From contig NZ_JAKREW010000017.1 in the NCBI RefSeq assembly GCF_022347545.1, positions 1-64,000 on the forward strand: 64,000 bases of DNA, given 5' to 3'. The notes under the pieces are model-generated. The model was not told the origin of the DNA. It saw only the letters and a list, made by a program, of their open reading frames with translations, and searched no databases. Shown here piece by piece: positions 37,026 through 46,712 of this stretch; the first letter of the stretch is position 1, and each line of letters opens with the position of its first letter. The DNA is from Terribium retamae (lineage in GTDB: Bacteria > Pseudomonadota > Alphaproteobacteria > Rhizobiales > Rhizobiaceae). The translations under genes and the position numbers were made by a program.

Positions 37026-38458
37026 AGGAACCGCGTCCGCGTTCGCTGCAATGGGTGCTGGTGCGCAGGCTGATCCTGCTGCAGGCAGCGATGCTGCTCG
37101 TTTTCCTCGGTCTGCTCACTTTGGTGCTTTTCATCGCCCAGCCTCGCCTCCTGGTCGACAATGAAGAGGCTGCTGTCATCGTCGGCGAGGCGTTGAGCCG
37201 CGACGGAAACGGACAACTCGTGCTGAGGGAAACCGAAGATCTCAAGGAGTTCCGCGAGAGCTTTCCGTATCTCTGGTTCGTGGTGCGTGACCAGAACGGC
37301 CAGGAATTGCGGCAGGGCAACGTGCCTGAGGTTTATGCCGGCGGTAGCGGCGACGGCTTGCTCAACAGCGTCGATCGCGCCGCCTTGACGTTTGCGCAGA
37401 ACGACCTGCGGCCGGCGGCTTCCTTTGCCAATCTGGATACCCCGGCCGGCCGCGTCGGCGTGCTGGCCTCCACCCTGTCTTCGCGCGCCGAGAACGATGG
37501 CGTCGAAGTCAACATTGACCTTCAGATCGAACTCGCCCGCAACCCCGATGGCACCATCAACTGGCTGCGCATCGGGCCGATCCTGGTTATCCTCACCGTC
37601 GTGATGCTGTTGCCGATCGTCATCGTCATGGGTTTCACCACGCTGGTAACGACGCCGGCGGTCGTGCGCCGTTCACTCGCGGGCCTCGTTGCCACCGCTG
37701 AGGAAGCCGGTGCCATCGACATCGACAACCGCGCCGTGCAACTGCCGACCGAACGCGTGCCGCAGGAGGTTGCTCCTTTGGTTCATGCGTTCAACCGTGC
37801 GCTTGCCCGGCTTGGCGAAGGGTATGAAAAGCGTAACCGCTTTCTTACGGATGCGGCGCATGAACTGCGCACGCCTATTGCCATATTGCGCACCCGCGCC
37901 GAATTGCTTCGGGAGGATCCGGAAAGCCAGCGGTTGCTGAAGGATATCGAGCGCCTGTCGCATCTGGCGCAGCAATTGCTGGACCGTCAGGTGCTCGACC
38001 ATTCAGCCGGCTCGCGCGAGGTGGTCGACCTAGTTGATCTGGCCCGCACGCTCGCCGCCGATTTCGCGCCGCTGGCGCTGGAGGCCGGCTACGAATTGTC
38101 GTTCGAACCGGCCGAAGGCAAGGTGCCCGTCAGCATCCGGCCACAGCAGATCGAGCGCGCGGTGGCCAATCTTTTGCGCAATGCCATCGAACATGGCGGC
38201 GGCGCAGGCACCATCACCGTTCTGGTCGATGGCAAGGGCGGGCTGGAGATCCATGACGAAGGACCGGGCATTCCATCGGGCGAGCGCGAACGCGTGTTCG
38301 ACCCGTTCTACCGACTGCGCCCGCGCCCGACCGGAGCGGGATTGGGCCTGAATATCGCCCGCGAGATCGCGCGCCTGCATGGCGGTACCATCGAGATCCT
38401 CGATGGCGACTGGAGGGGCACGCATATCCGGCTGCAGCTGCCTCTGGCGCAACCGTGA
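37022..38458 (+). CDS. membrane sensor histidine kinase
   Basis: A 478-residue kinase: TM1 about 15-40, periplasmic sensor 41-182, TM2 183-207, HAMP-like linker to about 265, HisKA with His280 (TDAAHELRTPIA), then the ATPase domain with N-box NLLRNAIEHGGG, G1 DEGPGIP and G2 GAGLGLNIA. It autophosphorylates and passes phosphate to the overlapping response-regulator product. The signal is unknown. Confidence 0.92.
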   Translation: MKEPRPRSLQWVLVRRLILLQAAMLLVFLGLLTLVLFIAQPRLLVDNEEAAVIVGEALSRDGNGQLVLRETEDLKEFRESFPYLWFVVRDQNGQELRQGNVPEVYAGGSGDGLLNSVDRAALTFAQNDLRPAASFANLDTPAGRVGVLASTLSSRAENDGVEVNIDLQIELARNPDGTINWLRIGPILVILTVVMLLPIVIVMGFTTLVTTPAVVRRSLAGLVATAEEAGAIDIDNRAVQLPTERVPQEVAPLVHAFNRALARLGEGYEKRNRFLTDAAHELRTPIAILRTRAELLREDPESQRLLKDIERLSHLAQQLLDRQVLDHSAGSREVVDLVDLARTLAADFAPLALEAGYELSFEPAEGKVPVSIRPQQIERAVANLLRNAIEHGGGAGTITVLVDGKGGLEIHDEGPGIPSGERERVFDPFYRLRPRPTGAGLGLNIAREIARLHGGTIEILDGDWRGTHIRLQLPLAQP

Positions 38459-38470
38459 ACCCTGCCGCCA

Positions 38471-38529
38471 GAGCGTTTCCGTTTTGAGCGGAAACGCCTA
38501 GCTTCTTACGCTTTTCCAGGATTGCTCTA
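38471..38529. repeat. Mesorhizobium-type intergenic palindrome, copy B
   Basis: GCGTTTCCG (38473-38481) and CGGAAACGC (38489-38497), then CTTTTCCAGGATTGCTCTAG; the order is inverted relative to copy A at 33670-33762. It lies in the gap between the convergent histidine kinase and puuB genes and may stop transcription from either side. Confidence 0.7.
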
Positions 38530-39813
38530 GATCCGGTCGCGCAGCGCGAACCAGTTGAGCGCCAGAAACAGCAGCGGCGCACGGAAGCGACGTCCGCCGG
38601 GGAAGGGTGGAATCTTCAAGTCCTCGATCAGTCTGAGCCGATCGCGATTGCCGGATACGGTTTCGGCATAAAGCTTGCCGAAGAAGTTCGACAGCATGAC
38701 GCCGTGTCCGGAATAGCCGCCGACGGAGATGACGTTCGGCATGACCTCGCGCACGAATGGCTTGCGCGGCACGGTGATGCCGACATAGCCGCCCCAGCCA
38801 TGGGTGATCTCGACATCCTTCAGCGCCGGGTAGATCTCGGTGATCTGCTTGCGGATGTGGATATGGATGTCCTTGGGATCGTTGACCGCATAGACCTCGC
38901 GCCCGCCAAACAACAGCCGGTTGTCCTTGGACTTGCGGAAATAGCGCACCACGAAACGGGAATCGTCGACGGACTCGCCGCCCGGCAATACTTTCAGTTC
39001 GTCACCCAGCGGCACGGTCGCGCCGATGAAGGAGCCGATTGGCATGATGTGTGCCGCGCTAACAGGCTCGAGATTGCCGCCATAGGCGTTGGCGGCGAGC
39101 AGGCATTTGTCGGCAGTGATCGCGCCGCGTGCCGTCGTCACCTTCACCTTGCCGCCCTGCGCCGAGATGCCGGTGGCAGGGCTCTTTTCGAAGATATGCG
39201 CACCGGCAGCCGCGGCCACGCGCGCGGTGCCGATCACCAGCTTCAACGGATGGATATGGCCGGTGCCGCTGTCGCGGCTGCCGCCATGATAAAGCGTCGA
39301 GCCCAGCCGTTCTGCTGTCTCCCTGGCGTCCATGAATTGGATGTGCGGATAGTCGAAGCGCGTCGCCATGATTTCGGCATGCGCCTTGTAGTCGTCGACG
39401 TAGCGCGGCTTATGTGCCACCGATAGCTGCCCGGGCATGTAGTCGATCTCGATGCCGTTGGCGGCGGAGAAGTCGATCAGATGCGCCTTGGCCTCTTCGG
39501 CCAGGTCGAACAGCGCCTTGGCGCGCGTGAAGCCGTACTCGCTTTCCAATTCTTCCGCCCAGGCGCGCTGGCCCGTGCCCAATTGCCCGCCATTGCGGCC
39601 GGAGGCGCCATCGCCAAAGCGATGGCTTTCCAGCAGCACGACGTTGGTGCCGGCCTTGGCCAGGTGCGCGGCCGCCGAAAGACCGGTGAAGCCGCCGCCG
39701 ATGATGACGACGTCGGCCTGCCGATCGCCGTCGAGTGCCGGATATTCAGGCCGCGGCCCGGCGCTGTCTTCGTACCAGGAGCGACCGGGAGAGATGGGGG
39801 ATTGGTAGGGCAT
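38527..39813 (-). CDS. puuB: gamma-glutamylputrescine oxidase-like FAD enzyme
   Basis: A 428-residue DAO-family flavoenzyme: FAD motif VVIIGGGFTGLSAAAHLAKAG (about 35-55), RNGGQLGTGQR, and the C-terminal GYSGHGVMLSNFFGKLYAE. It is closest to PuuB / OrdL-type oxidases that oxidise gamma-glutamylputrescine to the aldehyde plus H2O2. The puuA-like glutamine synthetase gene is upstream on the same strand, separated only by a four-helix-bundle gene, which supports the pathway. The N-terminus overlaps the edge of an octamer-repeat array. Confidence 0.85.
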   Translation of the reverse strand: MPYQSPISPGRSWYEDSAGPRPEYPALDGDRQADVVIIGGGFTGLSAAAHLAKAGTNVVLLESHRFGDGASGRNGGQLGTGQRAWAEELESEYGFTRAKALFDLAEEAKAHLIDFSAANGIEIDYMPGQLSVAHKPRYVDDYKAHAEIMATRFDYPHIQFMDARETAERLGSTLYHGGSRDSGTGHIHPLKLVIGTARVAAAAGAHIFEKSPATGISAQGGKVKVTTARGAITADKCLLAANAYGGNLEPVSAAHIMPIGSFIGATVPLGDELKVLPGGESVDDSRFVVRYFRKSKDNRLLFGGREVYAVNDPKDIHIHIRKQITEIYPALKDVEITHGWGGYVGITVPRKPFVREVMPNVISVGGYSGHGVMLSNFFGKLYAETVSGNRDRLRLIEDLKIPPFPGGRRFRAPLLFLALNWFALRDRI

Positions 39814-39823
39814 GAGGGCTTTC

Positions 39824-39862
39824 GGGAATAGGGCAATAAGGGATTAGGGCAGTAAGGCAAAT
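39824..39862. repeat. octamer repeat array, left flank of four-helix gene
   Basis: Five near-identical 8-base units on the plus strand: (T)GGGAATA style units GGGCAATA, AGGGATTA, GGGCAGTA and AGGCAAAT, at exact 8-bp period. The matching array on the other side (40244-40291) runs in inverted orientation. It starts 11 bp from the puuB start codon and ends 5 bp before the stop of the four-helix gene. Confidence 0.75.
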
Positions 39863-39867
39863 GCCAG

Positions 39868-40236
39868 CTAATCCTCGGATAGTTTCCGCATCAGCAACCG
39901 CAAAAGCTTTCCGATGCTTTCACTTCCTTCAAGCAACGGGTCGATCGAAGATTGTGTTGCGAGCCCAACGCGTTGCGAGATTAAAAGATGCGTTTCCAAT
40001 TCCTTCAGCGAGCCTTGTGCAATACGCAGAAATTGCAGGTACGAGCCCCGGTTCTCGCGCCCGTAACCTTCTGCGATGTTGGCGGCGACGGACACTGCAG
40101 CCCGCCGCACCTGGCTGGTCAAACCGTAGAGTTCTTCTTTCGGCCAATCCCTCGTCGTCTCATACGACGAGACGGCCAGGTCCATCGCTTGCTGCCAGAT
40201 CAAGAGATCCCGGTATGACCGAATTTCGTTTGGCAC
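39868..40236 (-). CDS. four-helix-bundle (S23/IVP, Avd-like) protein
   Basis: A 122-residue protein of the family usually encoded in 23S rRNA intervening sequences, with conserved phrases RDLLIWQQAMDLAV, GLTSQVRRAAVSVAANIAEGYGR and FLRIAQGSLKELETHLLISQR. It folds as an antiparallel four-helix bundle, is highly basic on one face, and is thought to bind nucleic acid; the Avd accessory protein of diversity-generating retroelements is a relative. Here it stands alone between puuB and puuA with no reverse transcriptase or rRNA, flanked by inverted octamer arrays. That looks like a small inserted unit. ATG 40236 reads MPNEIRSYRDLL. Confidence 0.88.
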   Translation of the reverse strand: MPNEIRSYRDLLIWQQAMDLAVSSYETTRDWPKEELYGLTSQVRRAAVSVAANIAEGYGRENRGSYLQFLRIAQGSLKELETHLLISQRVGLATQSSIDPLLEGSESIGKLLRLLMRKLSED

Positions 40237-40243
40237 GTTCGTT

Positions 40244-40291
40244 CCCCCACTCGCGCCATTGCCCTATTCCCCTACTGCCTTACTCCCCTAG
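40244..40291. repeat. octamer repeat array, right flank of four-helix gene
   Basis: Six 8-base units at exact period, plus strand CCCCCACT, CGCGCCAT, TGCCCTAT, TCCCCTAC, TGCCTTAC, TCCCCTAG; their complement matches the unit consensus of the left array (39824-39862). The puuA stop codon (40288-40290) lies in the last unit. Confidence 0.75.
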
Positions 40292-41721
40292 ACATTTAGC
40301 AACAGATATTCCCTCTCCCACGGGCTGATCACTTCCATGAAGGTCTCGAATTCCGCGCGTTTGATCGCCGCATAGGTGGCGGCGAAGGTGCGGCCGAGCA
40401 TGGCGGCCAGTTCCTCGTCGCCTTCGAACAGATCGACGGCTTCGAGCAGGCCGCGCGGCAGGTCGATCTCGTCCTCATTGGCCGTGGTCAGCACCGGCGG
40501 TTCGGCCGGCACCTTGTTGTTGATGCCGATCAGGCCGCAGGCCAGCGAGGCCGCGAGCGCCAGATAGGGGTTGGCGTCCGACGACGGAATGCGGTTTTCC
40601 ACGCGGCGCGCATTGGGGTCGGAACGCGGCACGCGGAAGGCGGTGGTGCGGTTGTCGTAGCCCCATTTGTTGTTGACTGGGGCGGACGCTGCCTGCGTGA
40701 GGCGGCGGTAGGAGTTCACATAAGGCGCGAACATCACCAGCGCATTCGGCACATGCTTCTGCATGCCGCCGATAAAATGGAAAAAGGCTTCCGTCTCGGT
40801 GCCGTCTTCCGCCGAGAAGATGTTCCTGCCGGTCTTCTTGTCGACGATCGACTGGTGGATGTGCATGGCCGAGCCCGGCTGGCCCTGGATAGGCTTGGCC
40901 ATGAAGGTGGCATAGACGTCGTGCTTCAGCGCTGCTTCGCGCAAGGTACGCTTGAACAGGAACACCTGGTCGGCCAGTTCGATCGGGTCGCCATGGCGCA
41001 GATTGATCTCGAGCTGGCCCGCGCCTTCTTCGTGGATCAGCGTATCGATCTCGAGGCCCTGCGCCTCGGAGAAGTGATAGATGTCGTCGATCAGTTCGTC
41101 ATATTCGTTGACGCCGGCGATTGAATAACCTGAGCCGCCGGCGATCGGCCGGCCCGAGCGGCCGACCGGCGGGGTCAGCGGATAGTCGGGGTCCGGGTTC
41201 TTGCGTACCAGATAGAATTCGATTTCGGGAGCGACGACGGGTCTCAGCCCATGCCGGTCGTAGGCGGCCACCACGCGCTTCAGCACGTTGCGCGGCGTGA
41301 ACTCGACAGCGCGGCCATCCTGGTGGACAAGATCGCAGATGACGGAGGCGGTCGGGTCTTCTTCCCATGGCACGGCGGTCAGCGTCGAAAGATCGGGCAC
41401 GAGCTTCAGGTCGCCGTCGTCTTCCGGATATTCGAAACCATTGCCGTCTTCCGGATACTGGCCGGAAATCGTCATCATGAAGGGTGCCGAAGGCAGCGCC
41501 AGCGAGGTGTTGGAGGTGAATTTGGACGACGGCATCATCTTGCCGCGAGCGACTCCGGCCTGATCCGGCGTGATGCACTCGATGTCTTCGATGCCGCGCC
41601 ATTCCAGCCAGGCGCTCGCCTCCTTGAAGCTCTTCACTCCCCTGAGATTTTTCAGAAAGGCAGGCGCGCGGGTTCGTGTCCCCCGGCTCGACGGACGGAC
41701 TTCCTTCTTGGCAGGCGGCAT
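40288..41721 (-). CDS. puuA: gamma-glutamylputrescine synthetase-like glutamine synthetase
   Basis: A 477-residue glutamine-synthetase-fold ligase: PEIEFYLV, HEEGAGQLEINLRHGD, GSAMHIHQS (ATP/metal region), NSYRRLTQAASAPVNNKWGYDNRT and the ENRIPSSDANPYLALAASLACGL block. These are typical of the GlnA-like PuuA group that couples glutamate to putrescine or other amines. ATG 41721 is used; the codon before it is TTG. With puuB it forms the first two steps of gamma-glutamylated polyamine breakdown. A PotFGHI importer is 8 kb away. Confidence 0.87.
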   Translation of the reverse strand: MPPAKKEVRPSSRGTRTRAPAFLKNLRGVKSFKEASAWLEWRGIEDIECITPDQAGVARGKMMPSSKFTSNTSLALPSAPFMMTISGQYPEDGNGFEYPEDDGDLKLVPDLSTLTAVPWEEDPTASVICDLVHQDGRAVEFTPRNVLKRVVAAYDRHGLRPVVAPEIEFYLVRKNPDPDYPLTPPVGRSGRPIAGGSGYSIAGVNEYDELIDDIYHFSEAQGLEIDTLIHEEGAGQLEINLRHGDPIELADQVFLFKRTLREAALKHDVYATFMAKPIQGQPGSAMHIHQSIVDKKTGRNIFSAEDGTETEAFFHFIGGMQKHVPNALVMFAPYVNSYRRLTQAASAPVNNKWGYDNRTTAFRVPRSDPNARRVENRIPSSDANPYLALAASLACGLIGINNKVPAEPPVLTTANEDEIDLPRGLLEAVDLFEGDEELAAMLGRTFAATYAAIKRAEFETFMEVISPWEREYLLLNV

Positions 41722-41851
41722 CAATCACCAGATTGTGGTTGCAGATTACCGAGTATAGCCGTGGCCCCAGACGGAAGAAAAGGGGGGATCATGCCGGTTC
41801 TGCTGGCACACGCGTTCTAAATGGCTGGTTTTGGGCTGTTTTTCGACTTAG

Positions 41852-42583
41852 ATGCTGGTCATGACCACGCAGCCCGACACCCTTACCACCATTGGTTTCG
41901 ATGCCGACGATACACTCTGGCAGAACGAGCAGTTCTTCCGGCTGACGGAACGCCATTTCGCCGAGTTGCTTGCCGAGCATGCCGAAAGGGAGCATCTGCT
42001 GGAGCGGCTGCTGGAAGCCGAGAGACGCAATCTCGGCGCCTATGGTTTCGGCATCAAGGGTTTTACTTTGTCGATGATCGAGACCGCCATCGACGTCACC
42101 GGCGGCAAGGTGCCGAGCGAAGTCATCGGCAAGATCCTGGTGGCCGGGCGCGAGATGCTGAGCCATCCGATCGAGACGCTGCCGCATGTGCATGACACGC
42201 TGGAAGCGCTGGCCGGGCGCTACCGTCTTGTGCTGATCACCAAGGGCGACCTGTTCGACCAGGAGCGCAAGCTTGCTCAATCCGGCCTCGGCGATTTCTT
42301 CCAGGCTGTCGAGATCGTGTCCGACAAGTCGCGCCCGACCTATGAGCGTATCTTTGCGCGTCATGGCGATGGCGCCGCGCAAGCGATGATGGTCGGCAAT
42401 TCGCTGAAGTCGGATGTCGTCCCCGCAATCGAGGCAGGCAGTTGGGGTGTTTTCGTGCCGCACGAACTGACCTGGGTGATCGAACATGTGGAAGCGCCGA
42501 AAGCTGCGCCGCGGTTCCGCGAAATAAGCCATCTTGGCGAATTGCCCGGACTGCTTTCCGACATCGGCGACAGAAGGTCCTAG
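41852..42583 (+). CDS. HAD-family hydrolase
   Basis: A 243-residue HAD phosphatase: motif I FDADDTLW (nucleophile Asp17, Asp19), an all-alpha cap (about 30-95), motif II ITKGD and motif IV MMVGNSLKSDVVPA. The motif FDADDTLWQNE is shared by a group of YjjG/GS1-like phosphatases of small phosphorylated metabolites. Divergent from puuA, 130 bp apart. Start ATG 41852; ATG 41861 is equally good. Confidence 0.85.
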   Translation: MLVMTTQPDTLTTIGFDADDTLWQNEQFFRLTERHFAELLAEHAEREHLLERLLEAERRNLGAYGFGIKGFTLSMIETAIDVTGGKVPSEVIGKILVAGREMLSHPIETLPHVHDTLEALAGRYRLVLITKGDLFDQERKLAQSGLGDFFQAVEIVSDKSRPTYERIFARHGDGAAQAMMVGNSLKSDVVPAIEAGSWGVFVPHELTWVIEHVEAPKAAPRFREISHLGELPGLLSDIGDRRS

Positions 42584-42673
42584 CGCCGTTCTAGCAAGAC
42601 CGCGGTTTGGAGTCGGAATTGCGTGACAAACCGACGGAGTATTGGGGTCGGTTCCGTTTTCGCCGGAGATGCT

Positions 42674-43129
42674 CTATCGCAGGGGCGGGCGCTTCGCACT
42701 GCTCTTCAGCTTTTCGATGATCTGCTGCAGCCGGTCCGGTGTGATTGGCTTGGCCACGACGAAGTCCACACCGCCCGGCAGCGCAAGGCTCTCGGGCGTG
42801 CCCGTGCGGTTGGAAAGAAAGACGACACAGGGTGCCAATCGTCCGACTCTCCCTCGGAGCGCGGCAACGCCTGAAAGCACAGCGTCGCAATCACTGTTTT
42901 CAGGTCCGCCATCCAGGATGACCGCGCCCGGAATGACGTCTGTCAGGGCGGAGGGAGCATTCTCCGGCGATTCCGCTATGGCTTTAAGTCCGCTTTGCTC
43001 GATGATTCTGCAAACGACGATGCGGTTGATCGGAGATCGGCTGACCACCAGCACCTTGCTGAAGTCCAGCTTTGGTCCATCGCGCGCCACAGCGGAGTCG
43101 TCAGCAATCGTCATGTCGTTCCCAGCCAT
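42674..43129 (-). CDS. stand-alone, partly degenerate receiver-domain protein
   Basis: A 151-residue CheY-like protein: beta strand VLVVSRSPINRIVV (27-39), candidate phosphoacceptor Asp73 (AVILDGGPEN) and Lys127 (DFVVAKPIT). The acidic pair that normally follows strand 1 is replaced by Ser30-Arg31, so Mg-dependent phosphorylation may be lost or altered. There is no output domain. ATG 43129 is used. It could be a phosphate sink or a protein-interaction module; the partner is unknown. Confidence 0.78.
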   Translation of the reverse strand: MAGNDMTIADDSAVARDGPKLDFSKVLVVSRSPINRIVVCRIIEQSGLKAIAESPENAPSALTDVIPGAVILDGGPENSDCDAVLSGVAALRGRVGRLAPCVVFLSNRTGTPESLALPGGVDFVVAKPITPDRLQQIIEKLKSSAKRPPLR

Positions 43130-43315
43130 GCTCAAAAATCCGATCGCGCCATCTATTGCCGCGCAATGCTAGGTTGTACCCAGTGCGACAATGGGTTGAG
43201 GGCGTCGCCAGTGTCAAGAGTTGGGGTTACTAGCCGGGCTCGTTCTGGATCACAATAATATTAGTGGTATCTGTTCAACTAAAGTTGTACCTCATTGTCA
43301 AATAAAAGCATGCAC

Positions 43316-43361
43316 AAACAAAAACCCGCCCCGTGCGGATCCACGGGGCGGGTTTTTGTTT
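43316..43361. terminator. strong bidirectional rho-independent terminator
   Basis: A perfect 20-bp inverted repeat (43316-43335 and 43342-43361) with a 6-base loop; the GC part is CCCGCCCCGTG and both sides end in A/T runs, so it works on either strand. It terminates the minus-strand unit that carries aceA and the 80-residue gene. The receiver-domain gene (42674-43129) starts 190 bp further on, on the same minus strand, and so must have its own promoter. The 257-bp gap shows no gene. Confidence 0.9.
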
Positions 43362-43386
43362 CAGAATTGGTAAGTCTCGACTTTCC

Positions 43387-43629
43387 TCAGCCGTGGCTTT
43401 GCTGGGTGACGATCACCGGGATCAGAAGATCACCCCAGTTGCCGTCTCCGCCGTGGTGACGGGCGGAGCGGACCAGCTCGACCGAGACGCCGGCCTCGAC
43501 CGCTTTCATAACCGACTGGTTGAGGCGATGCAGGTCGTTTGCGACGATACGGATCACTGCCTGCTGGTCGGCGCTCATGGTGGTGGCCTGTTCCTCGGCT
43601 CTTTCCTTGACACGGGTACGCGGTGCCAT
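43387..43629 (-). CDS. small conserved-looking hypothetical protein after aceA
   Basis: An 80-residue protein: MAPRTRVKERAEEQATTMSA, then DQQAVIRIVANDLHRLNQSVMKAVEAGVSVELVRSARHH and GDLLIPVIVTQQ. GAGGAG lies before ATG 43629; a longer frame to 43683 lacks a site. It begins 92 bp after the aceA stop on the same strand and ends before the strong terminator, so it is probably the second gene of the aceA unit. No function known to me. Confidence 0.7.
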   Translation of the reverse strand: MAPRTRVKERAEEQATTMSADQQAVIRIVANDLHRLNQSVMKAVEAGVSVELVRSARHHGGDGNWGDLLIPVIVTQQSHG

Positions 43630-43721
43630 CGTTCTTCTCCTCGAATGTTCCTTCGCCTTCTGGGGCGGTTCCTCTGTTGCCACCCCGGCGCCTGAGCGCC
43701 GGGGATAATATGCAGGCCGGC

Positions 43722-45011
<1,290 letters not shown>

Positions 45012-45035
45012 TGTCTGCTCCGCTTCACAAATTAC

Positions 45036-45224
45036 GTTTCGCGAAACCGCCGCGCTTTCGTCACTCGATGGCGATCTCTCTGTGACTTGATTTACATTGC
45101 GGTGCGAAAACGGCCAGAGAATTCAGGATTATGACTGGAAAATAAGGGAAAATCTGTGTTGTGTTTGACAATAGCGCGATGTAAATTTGTAAAGTGTGTA
45201 AAAGGCGGGGAGGCTTACATCGCG
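45036..45224. promoter_or_regulatory. operator cluster between aceA and the ScfR-type gene
   Basis: Three signals: a perfect 12-bp palindrome GTTTCGCGAAAC (45036-45047); an inverted repeat CGCGATGTAA (45175-45184) with TTACATCGCG (45215-45224); and between them TTTGTAAA (45186-45193) in a series of GTAAA repeats at 45181, 45189 and 45198. RamB/PccR-type regulators bind TTTGCAAA-like sites, so the TTTGTAAA series is the best candidate for the divergent regulator. Confidence 0.6.
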
Positions 45225-45263
45225 TGTCTTTTGTGTCAATTTTTGTAAAACGGTTGCTCCTAC

Positions 45264-46706
45264 ATGGCTGAGCAGAAGATCTTCGCCGGGCCGCGCATCC
45301 GCCGCATCCGCAACCAGAAGGGGCTGACCCAGACGGCGATGGCCGAAGGACTGGGCATCTCGCCGTCCTATCTCAACCTGATCGAACGCAACCAGCGCCC
45401 GCTGACGGTCCAACTCATCCTCAAGCTGGCTTCCGTCTACAAGGTCGAGCCGGACGAATTGCAGGGCGAAGCGCGGGGTTCGATCTCGGCACTGCGCGAG
45501 GTCTTCACCGATCCGCTCCTGGCCGGCGAATTGCCGGGCGACCAGGAACTGGTCGAGATCGCCGAGGCCGCTCCCAATGCGGCAGCGGCCGTCATAAAGC
45601 TGTTCCGCGCCTATCGGGAGCAGGCAGAACGGCTGTCGGACTTGACCGAATTGCTTGCCCGCGAGGGCCATACCACAGCACTCTCCGGTGCGCGCCTGCC
45701 CATAGACGAGGTGCACGAGATCTTCGAGCGTCGGCAAAACCATTTCCCGTCGCTCGAGGAGGAGGCGGAAGCCTTCACCACATTGCTCGGTCCGGGCGAT
45801 GATCTGTTCGGTGCACTGAAGGAATGGCTGCGGCGCGAGCATGGCATCGTCGTCAAGGTGCTTCCGGTCGCCACCATGCCCAACTGGCGTCGTCGTTATG
45901 ATCGCCATTCGCAACGCCTGTTCCTCTCCGAGCGCCTGTCGCCTTTCGACCAACTGCGCGAGGTGGCGATGGAGGCGAGCCTCATCCGCATGCAGGTGGC
46001 GGTGGCGGCCGAGATCGGGGCGCTCAGACTGTCGTCCGACGAGGCGAGGCGGCTCGCCCGCTTCGAGCTAGGCCGCTATGCCGCGCACGCGCTGATGATG
46101 CCATACCAGGCCTTTCTCTCCGCCGCCCAGCGCGCTCGCTACGATGTCGACGTCCTGCGTTCGCGCTTCAGCGTCTCTTTCGAGCAAGCCGCCAATCGGC
46201 TGACGATGCTGCAGCGTCAGGGTGCGTCCGGCGTGCCGTTCTTCATGCTGGAGGTGGACAATGCCGGCAACCGCTTCCGCCGCGCCGGCGCGCAGGGCTT
46301 TCCGCACAGCCGTTTCGGCGGCGGCTGCCCCAAACTGCCGGTGCATGCCGCTTTTACCCAGCCTGGCCAGATCTTCGTCGAGGCGGTCGAAATGCCGGAT
46401 GGCGCCGAGTTCCTCACCGTCGCGCGCACGCTGGAGGGGCCGCAAGGCGCCTTTTCGGAGCGGCCGCGCCGCACCGCCATCCTGCTCGGCTGTGATATCG
46501 CCTTCCGCGACGAGATCGTCTACGGCGCTGCACTTCCTGCGCTGGCGCTGGGCGGCAAGAGCGGCGCGGTGAAAGCAACGCCGGTCGGTCCTGCCTGCCG
46601 GCTTTGCGAACGCTCCGGCTGCCTGTCGCGCGCCGAGCCGCCGGTGACACGCCCGCTGGGGCTTGACGAGATGGTCACTGGCCTAAGCGCTTTCGATTTT
46701 CAGTAG
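45264..46706 (+). CDS. ScfR/RamB-type XRE regulator
   Basis: A 480-residue regulator: N-terminal XRE helix-turn-helix (IRRIRNQKGLTQTAMAEGLGISPSYLNLIERNQRP, about 10-45), a central ImmA/IrrE-like segment with degenerate metalloprotease core (FELGRYAAHALMMP), and a C-terminal short-chain fatty acyl-CoA sensing domain with Cys-rich CRLCERSGCLSRAEPPVTRPLG. Members (RamB, PrpR, PccR) sense acetyl- or propionyl-CoA-type ligands. The divergent aceA gene is the likely target. ATG 45264. Confidence 0.9.
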   Translation: MAEQKIFAGPRIRRIRNQKGLTQTAMAEGLGISPSYLNLIERNQRPLTVQLILKLASVYKVEPDELQGEARGSISALREVFTDPLLAGELPGDQELVEIAEAAPNAAAAVIKLFRAYREQAERLSDLTELLAREGHTTALSGARLPIDEVHEIFERRQNHFPSLEEEAEAFTTLLGPGDDLFGALKEWLRREHGIVVKVLPVATMPNWRRRYDRHSQRLFLSERLSPFDQLREVAMEASLIRMQVAVAAEIGALRLSSDEARRLARFELGRYAAHALMMPYQAFLSAAQRARYDVDVLRSRFSVSFEQAANRLTMLQRQGASGVPFFMLEVDNAGNRFRRAGAQGFPHSRFGGGCPKLPVHAAFTQPGQIFVEAVEMPDGAEFLTVARTLEGPQGAFSERPRRTAILLGCDIAFRDEIVYGAALPALALGGKSGAVKATPVGPACRLCERSGCLSRAEPPVTRPLGLDEMVTGLSAFDFQ

Positions 46707-46712
46707 CTAGCG

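Noticed and set aside
39868-40236. Diversity-generating retroelement, suggested by the Avd-like protein
   Set aside because: No reverse transcriptase, template repeat or variable-repeat target gene is near; the octamer arrays are not template/variable repeats.
39824-40291. CRISPR-like array
   Set aside because: Units are 8 bp with no spacers; this is a tandem array, not CRISPR.
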